Shown here: piece by piece, positions 32,066-43,099 of the stretch | How positions within the stretch are numbered: position 1 is the stretch's first letter | Layout of the letters: each line of letters starts with the position of its first letter | Assembly (NCBI GenBank): GCA_958496175.1 | Contig: OY292275.1 | Coordinates: 19,468,001 to 19,532,000 of the forward strand | DNA from: Sisyra terminalis | Lineage: Eukaryota; Arthropoda; Insecta; Neuroptera; Sisyridae | DNA: 64,000 nucleotides | Direction of reading: 5' to 3' | Made by a program: the position numbers and the translations under genes | The notes under the pieces: generated by a model | Database searches by the model: none | Seen by the model: only the letters and a program-made list of their open reading frames with translations | What the model was told of the DNA's origin: nothing

Positions 32066-34132
32066 ATGGAGAATTCGAGGAGCATCCACAAAGAACGATT
32101 TTATAAAACATTAAATAACTTAATAGTTAAACCGAATAGTTCTCGATTATCTGAAACTAAAATGAATCAATTAATAAGTGAAGTGAAAATTGCACAAAGT
32201 TCAAAGAAAAAAAATCGGCATTATTGGCTTCTTAAACATTACGATGTCTTATCTTATAATGGTCGCGATCATTTGATTTTTCCTTTGACGGCAGAAAATC
32301 AGCAAGTGCGCTTTTATTGTTCCGATGAAATGTTATTTGATACGTTATACGATGCACATATACGAATTGCACACGGTGCACGTGATCGAATGATTCGCGA
32401 ATTGAGGTGTTGGAAAAATATCACACAAAGCGAAATTAAAATATTTTTGGATTGTTGTGATACTTGCCAATTAAGGAGAAATCGTTCAAAACCAAATATT
32501 ATCAAGCCTACTCTATCCACATACATGAACTCACGCGCTCAAATCGATATAGTTGATTTTCAATCAATGCCGGATGGTGAATTCAAGTTCGTATTGAATT
32601 ACCAAGACCATCTCACTAAGTTCATTATTTTAAAAGCTCTAAAGTCCAAAAGAGCCGCCGAAATTGCGACACACGTACTGGACATCTTTCTTCTGTTTGG
32701 AGCACCGTGTATTCTTCAGAGTGACAATGTCGAGGACTTTTGCTGTAAAGATGTTATTAAGGAATTGAAGGTAATCTCAATAAAATACTCGTAATTGTTT
32801 TGATTGTGGTTGAAATTAAATCATTTCTTTTAATTGTTTTAGACTTTATGGCCTAAGTTAAATATTGTCCATGGAAAACCAGACCCCAATCAAAGCCAAG
32901 ACTTGGTCAAAGCAGCCAACATCCGAACTATGGTGGCAACCTGGATGAAGGATGCACGAAGTAGCAAATGGTCAATGGGTATCAAGTTTGCCCAATTTTC
33001 GAAAAATCGCGCACTGCACGCAGACATAAGAAGCAGTCCTTACCGGGCCATGTTGGGATACAAGCGGATGGGTTGGGAATCCATTAATATACCAAAAAAT
33101 ATTCTATCCAGATATCCGGACATAATGGAAGAAAGTGAATTTGAAGAAATTCTTAAACTGACGGAAGCAGTTACTCCCAACGTTGAAAACGAAGACAAGC
33201 TAGGATTTCAAAGCGACGATGTTAATCAAAGCTCTTTTCAGAACGACGATTCCGATCACACATTTCTTCAGAATTACGATGCCGATCAAACATCTTTTCA
33301 GAAGAAGGATGTCGATCAAAAACCTTTTCAGATCTACGATGTCGATCAAAAACCATTTCGGAGCAATGACGCACATCAAGAAACGCTGCAAAACATCGGT
33401 GTTCAGAGCATTAATGAGGAATTTCATTATGTGGATATAAAAGAAGAACTTACGATCACAGTCGAAGAAGAACAACAGTTTGATAATATTTGCATTTATT
33501 GTAATCAAAATTCTCACGACAACATATTTTGTTCAAAATGTTCGTCAAGCTTGCATACAGCGTGTTCAGAAGTAGACAGTCACAATAACATATTTTGCCA
33601 CTATTGTTATCCAAAGATCAATGTTGATGAACAAAGAAAAGATGATTTAGTTGGTTCGGAAAATCATGCCAAACGCATGAAAATCATGTCCGATAATGAT
33701 TTTGAAGAAATCGTCGTTGGGAAAACAGTTCTCGTACCTCTTGCTGATTTCGACAAAGAAAAAGGTGACTTTCTGAAAGTTCTTGGTGTAATCCTGGACG
33801 TTACGGAAGAAGGATATTATCAAATCGGCACAAAAACTGGAAGATTAGACAGGTTGTATGATCGTTCTCAGATAACGCTTTGTGACAAAAGTTGCCTGAA
33901 AATTGAAGATGTTCCTGATCGTGAAATGGCATTAGGAACAGTGTCTACTTCTAAAGGCAATAAAAAAGAACTAGAAATAGGCAGATGCAACTGCAAAACT
34001 AGGTGTATTTCGAACAGATGTTATTGTAAAAAAAGTGGTACTCCTTGCAGTTCTGAATGCCACAATAATAGTGTGTGTTGTAATAAAAAAAATGTAAATT
34101 GTAAAGCAAGAAAATCACTCAAAAATTTCTAA
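32066..34132 (+). CDS. Ginger/KRBA2-like integrase protein with dead DDE triad, PHD finger and CXC tail
   Basis: Two exons, 32066-32770 and 32843-34132, joined in phase 0 over a 72-nt intron; 664 residues. The ATG has a good context (caatcATGG), and the MENS...HKERFYKTLNNLIV start fits the family. Order: H98/H103...C131/C134 (HHCC zinc finger) and an integrase core with D164 (QIDIVDFQ) and D220 (LQSDN). Instead of SQGxVERxN there is SQDLVKAAN, putting Lys258 where the catalytic Glu belongs. DNGxEF has become DNVEDF. Next come seven ~10-residue repeats (357-424), a C4HC3 PHD finger (452-490) and a CXC-type cysteine cluster (617-655). These proteins derive from Ginger-type DNA transposons related to Gypsy integrases. 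The intact frame with lost catalysis suggests host use, but an aging transposon copy is not excluded. An ORF extension to 31893 lacks an ATG. Confidence 0.85.
33206..33409 (+). repeat. Seven-fold 30-bp (10-codon) repeat inside the integrase-like gene
   Basis: Successive units follow the pattern FQ..D.DQ.. (for example FQKKDVDQKP followed by FQIYDVDQKP). The period is exactly 30 bases, so alternative frames and the antisense strand are also open (33200-33517 minus, 33219-33440 plus). The repeat is acidic and Gln-rich, so probably disordered. The later units are the most alike, suggesting recent duplication or homogenisation. Confidence 0.9.
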
Positions 34133-34579
34133 TGTACTTAACAACAAATGTACTGTGCCGCAGTGCCCATACACAAACATGATAAAACAGAACACCACAC
34201 ATAAAATTCAGAACAAGCATAGCGTGCATTTTGAAATTTGAGGAATTTATATTAATTTTTTAGGCTCGGTTTCATGTGTCTAATACGTTGAGACATTGGT
34301 CTCGAAAGATACTTTTACTTTTCAATTAACATTCACGATATTAGCAAGAGCAAATATCAAATTATTATGATTAGAGTAAAAATCAAAAAGATAAAAAATA
34401 ATACATAAATATTTTAATCTAGAAATTGAATTTTTTAGTGATTTTCCTATTCCTTTTTTTATAATTTACAAAGAACTAAAATAATTTTTATTAAGGAAAA
34501 AAACTTATATAGTTGAAAAAAAGTGTTATAGTTTTATTTTTCGTAAGTTATTATCGAGTCAAAATAAATAATAGTATTA

Positions 34580-35216
34580 GTGTCCGATCGTACTTTCGGT
34601 TTTGGTCGAAAAACGAATTTCGGCTTAGTTTCGGCTGTCGTCAAGCTGAAACTATGACCGAAACTGAAACTGAATTCGTGAGATAAAAATGTTATAAAAT
34701 TATTATTTTTCTCTTATTTGATTCTTTATTTATGAATACAGATAAATCAGTTCATTACAAATTTAATATTATCTTTATTTTATTTTTTTGAGTTCGGAAG
34801 AAATTACTTTGTTTTTAAGATATAAGAAAGAGTACTTTCTATTTTGTGTCCCTAAACATATGAGGTAAAAAGTAATTTTGTTATGTCACTTTTTTATATT
34901 ATTTTATGTTATTCGTAACTAACATTAACAAGAAATATTAAGTGCATTTCTTTCAAATTAACTCCTTATTATAGCAAAAATAATTTATTGGAAGTAAGAA
35001 ATGATTATAATAAGTTATGTTAATGATCCTCAAATATTAGGGACTAAATGATTAATGAATACCTATAGGATTTTAAAGTAAATACTGACTAATTATGATT
35101 AACTTTTTTTTCTACGGAAATATGCTTACATGGAAGTTTCGGTTTCGACCGAAACTGAGACTGATGCCGAAATCCGATTTCGGTTTCGGCCGTAAAAACT
35201 AGTTTCGGTCGGACAC
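34580..35216. mobile_element. GTGTCCGA-family MITE, complete copy (637 bp)
   Basis: Begins GTGTCCGATCG and ends CGGTCGGACAC, flanked by TA on both sides (34578-34579, 35217-35218). Subterminal regions are crowded with GTTTCGGC and its complement GCCGAAAC in both orientations. The central part is A+T-rich and non-coding. The TA flanks suggest Tc1/mariner-type mobilisation. Confidence 0.85.
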
Positions 35217-35594
35217 TAAATTCTTCAAATAAAAAAATAGTTTTGTAGTAGATTCATTAACTATTTTTATTGATTTGTTTTGAAATATATAATATATATT
35301 TTTAAAAAAAAATTGTTAATTTAAATTAATGTAATCATTATTAAAAATAATTGGAGAATGCCAAAATGTAGGTTTGTCCTTTTTCGTATGTTAAACAATT
35401 TTTCAAATAATCCTCAACTTCAAACATTCTTCGGCTCAAGTTGGCTCAAGTTCCTTTTGTAATTACTGTTAAAAATTCTTGTACTATCGCGTTGATTTAC
35501 GACCTGCCAACATTCCATTCACAGGTCGTAATTTAGTGTTGGCTATAGTTGAAAGTAACTTTAATAAATATTATTTTTGTAGATACCAAAGCTA

Positions 35595-36560
35595 ATCACA
35601 GAAATGCAATTTATAATTTGCTAAATTTCAGCGAAAAAAACCATCACTTATATCCTTTATAGCACATAAACATGGTCTTTTCTGAAACTGGAATGTTGAA
35701 TGTGGAAACTTGAAAATGGAATTATGATTTTCCTGTTACCTACAGACTATAATTTTTTTACACTTTAATTTACTTGAAGTCCTTGTGATTTATAATTTGT
35801 TGAGAAAATTAGGCCTCATAATGAGTCACCCCCTTGAAATGACCCAATTTCAGGTGAAATTTTTCGCATAGATTTTCAACTCCTTAACTTCCCGTTTTAA
35901 TTTCGGCCCACTATCCCGTGAAAACAAAATATTCTGCACAAGCAATGTTAAGAACGATTCAGCCAATAATATTCAGCTATTTTTCATCGAATAAAACCAT
36001 TCCTTATATCCTTTTTTTACTGTTGAAAATTGTCCTTTTTGAAACTTTGAAATGGAATTGTGATTGTCCTGTTACGGACGAAAATTTTTTCTCACTATAA
36101 TTCACTTATTTCACTATATTTCATTTGATTCGTTGAGAAAACTATAATTCATAATGGAAAATAACCCCCTTGAAATGACCCAACTTCGAAGGAAAATTGT
36201 CGCATAGATTTTCAACTTCTTTACTTCCCGTTTTGATTTCCCATCTCACTATCCCGTAAAAACTTAGTATTTTCCATAAGCAATGTTAAGGATGTTTCAA
36301 CCAATAATATTCGCTATTTTTCAGCGAATAAAATCATCCCTTACATCCGTTTTATGCACTTGAAAATAGTCTTTTTGAAACTTTGGAACGTTATTGCGGA
36401 TGTCCTTTCGCACACAGAGCAAAGTTTTTTTCACATAACAACTCAGGTAAGGACATTGTTTAATAATCTTTTGATAAAATAAGTCCTTATAAGGAAAAGT
36501 AACCCCTTGAAAACGACCAATTTTAAGGCAAATTTAGTGCATGCATTTTCACCTCCTTAA
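35595..36560. repeat. Tandem repeat, period ~336-337 bp, about 2.8 units
   Basis: The landmark cccccttgaaatgaccca starts at 35829 and 36165, and a diverged form (ccccttgaaaacgacca) recurs near 36503. This gives spacings of 336 and about 337. Other landmarks repeat in step: tcagc(g)aataaaacc, gtcctttttgaaactt, cgcatagattttcaac and cttcccgtttt. Units are diverged. This looks like a small satellite-type array or a repeated segment of an unknown element. Confidence 0.85.
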
Positions 36561-39389
36561 TTTCCACCAGTAACGTGAGAATGAGAAATAATTAAGTAAT
36601 AATTTGGCGAAATACATGCATTTAGGAGTTGAAAATTCAAACCTTCACAGCACCGTTAGAAAAATTTTAACGCTTTCAAACTTTGCACACATTGTTTTTA
36701 TATACCTTGAACTTGTTCTTGCATGGGGGATTTGGAATAAATTTTAAAAGTTTTGGAATTTCGAAAAGGACCGAAATTGTGACCATCCAACAGTCTATTG
36801 AAATTTGGTTGGTACATTAATTAAGGTTTTTTTAATAAAATAACTTATAACTGATTATCGCAGAGTTAACATTCACTTAAAAAGTAGAAAAAAATGCCAG
36901 TTTATTAGAACTGGGAAACTTTAATCGTTTGGGAATGCAATTTTAAAATGTGGGATGATGGGAATCAATAGTTTTCGAGTAAATAATGTATCTTCTTCAG
37001 TCCTATAGCTAGCAGGATATAAAGGAAATTGCAATTTTTAGACGTTCTTAATGGTGATGACGATTGCAATACAATGAATACAATAATGGTTTCGGAATTC
37101 ATAGTTTCTCAGTTAGGCCTTTTTGCTATTATAAATTTGAATTATGATTGTTGTGATTTGTACGATTAGTACATTTTGTAAAAGCCGTAAAAGCCAACTC
37201 GATGAAAAGTTAAGATTCGTAGGGTACTATCTTACCATCAGTAAACAAGATAACAATAATGTCATCAGATGTCACTACACTAAACATTGTTGATGGAGGA
37301 TTGTATTGAGGACACGTATTGTACGTATTATTGTTATTATTTTTACTATTTACGGTATTTATTTATTATTGTTAGTAAAATTTCAATATCTTACAATTAT
37401 TCCGTTTTAAATACATTATTATTCCTTTATTGGCACACAAAAATAATATTACAGTATCCCGCTTAATATCCCGCTTTACGGACAGGATGAGTTCCTCATA
37501 AACTGTCTGCAAATCGAAAATCCGTTAAACAAAACCGCTATTACTATGAGATCCTATGGGAACGTGATAGATGCGTTCCAGCTAGTTAAAATACCGGCGA
37601 AAGAACGTAAAGAGCGTAAATAAATTAACATTGTACCTACTATACTGCATAACATTAAATACTAATTCGTAAGAACGTTTGAAAACTATTTTGAGATTCT
37701 CCGTATAATAAAACCAAGCACAAACTGTATTTGTGTACTAAAAATCTTTTTAATTATTTTATTTTTGGGATTCCTCACAAAAAATTTATGCAAAACAGAA
37801 AAGAATATATGTATATTGTTCGTAATTGCGAATGTTTGATATGTTTACCCAAATTTTGATACTTAATTCATTTGCAAGAACTGTATATTAGTAAGTAATG
37901 TTAGACAATATAGGTAAGTAATGTAATATTATATATATGTGCATTGTACATACAATGTCAGCTTTTACGAATAATCTAGCTGAACCAAGGGTGGCTATCC
38001 CAAATGATGTTGTAGGCTACTTTAGGAATGCATCATATCCGCGGGTCACATATAAAACTATATATCTCCATTTTAGATTTAATAATATAAACCATCCTAA
38101 TTTGTTATGGAAATTCCAGAATGAAATCAATAGAGCTGATTTTCTTTGCGATTTTATAAACTTTTCTAAGACCTTACTAATTTGTCTAATCGGTCTTTTA
38201 AAGCCTTACTTTTAATTATTTATTATTATTTTATTATTTAATTTAAAATTTGCAATTAAAAGCAGCTTACAATAATGTCAATGATTTCCTGACTGTAGCT
38301 TTTCTATTTATTCCTTATATATTTTTTATTTAATATTTTTTTCGACATTTACATGCGAAAAATAGAATAACATATCACCTAACTATTTGTTTCTCATTAT
38401 AAAATTAATTAATACACATTTCATCAAATCGCAAAAAAAATTAATAAAAACTGTAATGTTTCCTTAAGATCAAGTAATTAAAAGTATTTTATGGTATCAC
38501 CAATAAAATACGAATAAAATAAATAAAGCAAAATGAGCAAATATATAACTCAAGTATCACTTAAACATAAGAAAATGGTTATTAAAACTTTCATTTCATC
38601 AAATCAAGTTCTATCATTTCACGAATGAAGAAATATGAAAGTGTAAAAGTCAAGTTAGACTACTACGTAACATAGTGTGTTTTAGTTAATATTTTCGCTA
38701 CTTTATCGTAGTAGAAACTTTAGTTATGATTGTTTCATTTTAAATGAAATTTTTAAAACAGATCATTAGTTATTAATCAAAAGTTTTCACTTTGATTTTG
38801 TGTTTTTTCCGATCAATTTTTTTGTTAGATAAATTTGCAACTAAATAAAAATAGGAGTTTCAACTCTTATTTATAAATTATATTCTTTGATTTATTTTTT
38901 AAAACTTTAATTACAGCTTGTCATTGCATGATTACTGAGGTAAGTAGAACTCGAACATTCATTGCACTATGAATATAGTAGGAAATAATAAATATGAATG
39001 AGTTTTTTGTCCACTTAATGCTAAAACTACCTACTAAACTTTGGAAACGAATAAATCTTTCACTTTTGTCCTCGATACTCAGAATTAAAATGAGTTGAGA
39101 AAAAGCTAAACTTTAGTTTAGTTTTGTATCAAGTAATACTCTATAAGTTGTTTCACTGTCATTAATTAGTGTTTTGCTAAAACGTTAATCTGATACCGTA
39201 TTACAGTTTTAACTTGGTCCGTTATGTACATTAATGAGAGTTTTAATATGCATTTTGTATCTGGCGACCATATAAAAGTAACATATAGAGCTGAAATGAA
39301 GCGAAACTCACATAAGAAACACCAATAAACAATAAATACGTTAGCTTTTCTTTTTTTTTGCGAAGACGTGAATGAAGTATGATGATAAG

Positions 39390-39600
39390 TTATAAAGGTA
39401 ATATTAAACATAACTTTAATGAACTGATAATTATCAGTATTTATAAATGAGGAATCTAATATTATAAGTGAGAAATAATAGTTTCTCAATATTATCATCT
39501 TACGACTTCAGTTTTAGTTTCGATCGTAGTTTCGGCTTGACGATAACCGAAACTACGCTGAAACTAGGCCGAAATCGAAACCGAAAGTTCGGTCGGACAC
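39390..39600 (-). mobile_element. GTGTCCGA-family MITE, truncated inverted copy
   Basis: Ends GGTCGGACAC with TA following (39601-39602). In reverse orientation it matches the left ends of the copies at 34580 and 41161, including the gtttcggcttgacga block and the A+T-rich tract. Homology fades left of about 39390, so its other end is missing. Confidence 0.8.
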
Positions 39601-40599
39601 TATAGTTTAGTTATTCCGTGAGTGTTTTCAATAGCAATAGTTATTGCTATACCATAGGAAAGGTGTACATAATTTTTTTCAGGAGGTACAATTTTCCCAG
39701 TGTAGCCGTGACTGTTTAAAGCCGCATAATCGGTTATTGGATTTAATAAACCTGAAATCTAATAGAACAATTTAAGAGTTTCCCGAAGGTACGAAGATAT
39801 AATTACTTTTATCTGCCTATCAAAAGATCTAAGCAATTGGTAAGTATGCCACGTTTTTATGAGATATTTGGTATTCACTGCCCAATTTAGTTACCATGGA
39901 TTCAATTTATTAAAATGCACTAAGTTAATGGCAATATATTTTGATAAAGAAACTAAATGTAGTAACTATTATGATCATGCTTAAAGATAACGGTTTATAT
40001 TAATTTGATTTCTAATTGAAAATTAATTAAACATTTATTTAAATTAAAAGAAAAGTGAAGAAAGAAAATATATTGTAGAGGATGATTTTGTAGAGTAATC
40101 TTCCTTATCAAGAAAAAAATTGGCTCCTAGCGGATGGTTTTGTTTTTTGTGATACAATCAAATATACGTTTTGAAGCTGACTCAATAAGTAAATGAAATA
40201 ATAAAGCAAAGTATCAGCATTGCAAAGCATTGAAGCGAGGTATATGAAATACTAAAAGACGTTTAAAGTTCGTATATACAAGTAAGGTAGTGTAAGTTTA
40301 TGATATTAACTTATGGCTACTTTAACACAAACTAGGTGAACCCAGATGATGACTGCGTCGTTTTGTAACTATATTTACATAGTTTTGTTTCAAAGAAAGC
40401 AGGATAAACTGAAATTAAACGATTGAAACTTTTTTGACAATTAAAGAAGGATATTTAGTATTTTCGAGCGATGATTTGTGCGCAAGAAGTTTTGTGGCTG
40501 CAATGGGTACAGTATTACAATTTCAATAGGTTTTTGGTTGATAAAATTGAAAACCTCCAACAATTTAAAATGATAATCAAAATTCCATCAAGTTTGTAG

Positions 40600-40797
40600 G
40601 TGGATCCTGATTATCATTATTCCAGGACTAAACAAAATTATGTGAGGCTTCATTTTGTTTCAGGTAAAATCATTGGAGGGTCAATAGAAGTGCAATATAT
40701 GCACAGAAACGGATCGAGTGATTGCAGATGCTTCAACTCACCCTATCATGTTCTATTCAAAATTGAGTTTCAGTTCGAACATGATGGGAGAATGTGG
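40600..40797 (+). CDS. Orphan exon-like ORF, 66 codons, function unknown
   Basis: Follows tttgtag directly (the TAG is in frame, so the frame opens at a possible acceptor) and meets a possible donor, tgg|gtgatt, in phase 0. The peptide looks like real protein: YHYSRTKQNYVRLHFVSGK, then GGSIEVQYMHRNGSSDCRC and NSPYHVLFKIEFQFE. It has balanced composition and alternating hydrophobic beta-type patterns. I do not recognise the family. No partner exons could be found nearby, so it may be a single exon of a gene with long introns, an exon lost from its gene, or a remnant of a mobile element. Confidence 0.35.
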
Positions 40798-41160
40798 GTG
40801 ATTGACATTTCATTGTTTATACATATAAATATAATTCATATGGTACATATTATTTAATTAATAAAAAGTTTAGTTAATGTAACCATAAATTATAAAAATT
40901 ACTAAAAATTCAATTTAAAGCTTGATTGTTATTGGCTTCTAAAATCTTGTTGAATTGCATCATTTTTAGTGATTGATTTTTTTTTTCATTACGTATATTA
41001 ATTTTCTTGCCCTAAGCTGTGTCTTGATCATTGTGCTTATCACCTACATTTTTTTTAGATTAAAAAAGAAATTAAATTGAATCTTATTTTGTTTTCATTT
41101 TTTCTACTACTAGTATGAAACATATCAATATATATGAAATCTATCATTCTATAGTTTGTA

Positions 41161-41790
41161 GAGTCTAATCAAACTTTCGGTTTTGGTTTCGGCCTAGTTT
41201 CGGCTGTCGTCAAGCCGAAACTACGACCGAAACCGTAACTGAATTCGTGAGATGAAAATGTCGAGAAATTATTGTTTCACACTTATAATATTAAATTCTT
41301 CAATTATGAATATTGATAATTATCCGTTCATTAAAATTATTTTTAATATTTTCTTGAATATATTTTTTCAGTTCGAGAGAAAACTGTTCAATGATTAAAT
41401 GTTCCTACTGTATTCAGTCCCATCATCTTTCATAACGCCTATTATAAACTTAGCATAATTTTTATTTTCTTTTATGCTATTCGTAACTAATATTATATAG
41501 AATTATTAGGTATATTTCTTCAAAATCAACCCCATATTTCAGCACAAATAACTTATTTGAAACTAGAAGTGAAAATTGTATGCTATATTAATGATTAGCT
41601 CGAATAGGGTTTTCAATAAAGACTAAATGAATAATTACTACTAATCGGATTTAAAAGTAAAGACTGGCTTAATATGATTCACTTTTTTTCTACGAAAACA
41701 TGAGCTTATATGAAAGTTTCGGCCGAAACTGAGAGTGATGCCGAAATTCAATTTTCGTTTTAGCCGTAAAAACTAGACTTGGTCGGTTCC
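41161..41790. mobile_element. GTGTCCGA-family MITE, second full-length copy (degenerate ends)
   Basis: About 630 bp, TA-flanked (41159-41160, 41791-41792). It is collinear with the copy at 34580-35216: tttcggcctagtttcggctgtcgtcaagccgaaac at the left and ccgaaactgag...gccgtaaaaactag at the right. The terminal repeats have mutated (gagtctaatc, ggtcggttcc), so it is older than the first copy. Confidence 0.82.
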
Positions 41791-43099
41791 TAATAATTTG
41801 TATAAAAATCACTAAGGCAATTAAGACTTAATCTATAACTACAATATTATTAAATGAAAAAAATACTAATAGATATTAGTAAATCTTAATCTTCACTTCT
41901 GTGTAGTTGAAGTCGATGTTACAAGTATACTAATATCTAAAGCCAATGTTTCCCAATCTGCAAACCGTGCCACTTGATCTTCGAAAATTCTTATGCTCCT
42001 CTAACATATGGATAAATTTAAGTAGTTATTAAGATGGGATAATTGCGGAACATGCCAAAAGAACATTATTTATTTTGTTTCGTCTGATTTATGGGAAAAA
42101 CACAATAAGTGTTTAAGTATATGTTATTGAAATGTGATATTTACGTACTTTTTTTTTTCCCTAATATTTTAAACGAAAGAAGTATGAATTGTTCTTTCCT
42201 ATCTTATATTCTGACCTGACACAGTTATGATGGACCTGGTTACAAGAATTACGAAAGAATCAATTTTAATTTAAAAAAAAACATTTTTGAATTTCCCCCA
42301 TTTGATTGCCAATTACTCCTTTACTTAGGACGACTACTAACTTACATTGAGAAGCACTGAACTAAACTCTTAAAAAATAGTTTTAGTCGATTTATTTGCA
42401 CACTAAAACTAGTGTGGATTAAAGTATATTTTAGTAGTTACAAGTAGATGACAAATGAAGTAATTATACTGCTTCCTTAAAACACGTATCGAGTGATGCC
42501 TTATTTCATTTTAACCGTATGAAGTTGTGAAAGGAATTGTGTTGGTTTTTTAAATATATACTTTATATCCTTTTTAGTAGTAGGTACATGTTTTTTTGTT
42601 TTTCTGTCCTTGATGTCTGTGACAATCTTAAAATGAAAACATATTTCGTTAAAATTGGGAGAAATTTTATTCCAATTTGTAGATTTTGGGTCAACAGGCA
42701 TTACATATCATTCAAAAACTTTATTACCTACTAATTGTACAAATCCTATTTAAAATCAAATGCAATTCAATAACTGTTTTAATAGTATACCTACCTCAAT
42801 CTGATAAAGTCTAATAATTTTTAAACATTTTTATCCAAAGTATTATTTAATTTTAAAAAACAATATGTAGTGTGAGGTTTTTAATCAACATCGTTTGATT
42901 AAAATGTTGACGTAATTAATAAGTAAGAGTTCTTTAAATTTAATTTAGATTGATTACATACTATCTAATCAAACAATGATATTTCAATAGTTAAAAGAAA
43001 TATACTTCTGCACTTATATTTTTAGATAATTATTTGCCCTGGTTACTATACTTATTTAGTGCATAAGTGAACCAATACTTTGATTTTAATTAATACGAA

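Larger units (their letters stand above)
34133..43099. other. Repeat-rich intergenic region
   Basis: Lies between the integrase-like gene and the esterase-like gene. A candidate poly(A) signal for the former is at 34563-34568. It holds three copies of a GTGTCCGA-ended MITE family, a ~337-bp tandem repeat (35595-36560) and an isolated exon-like ORF (40600-40797). The stretches 36600-39390 and 41800-43090 show no structure I can name. Confidence 0.6.

Noticed and set aside
33200..33517. 105-codon minus-strand frame opposite the integrase-like gene
   Set aside because: It is open only because the 30-bp coding repeat has a period divisible by three; it has no start context or family features.
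37937..38215. 92-codon plus-strand frame
   Set aside because: Starts in an (AT)-rich run, shows no splice context or recognisable motif, and its second half is A+T-driven Phe/Leu/Ile.
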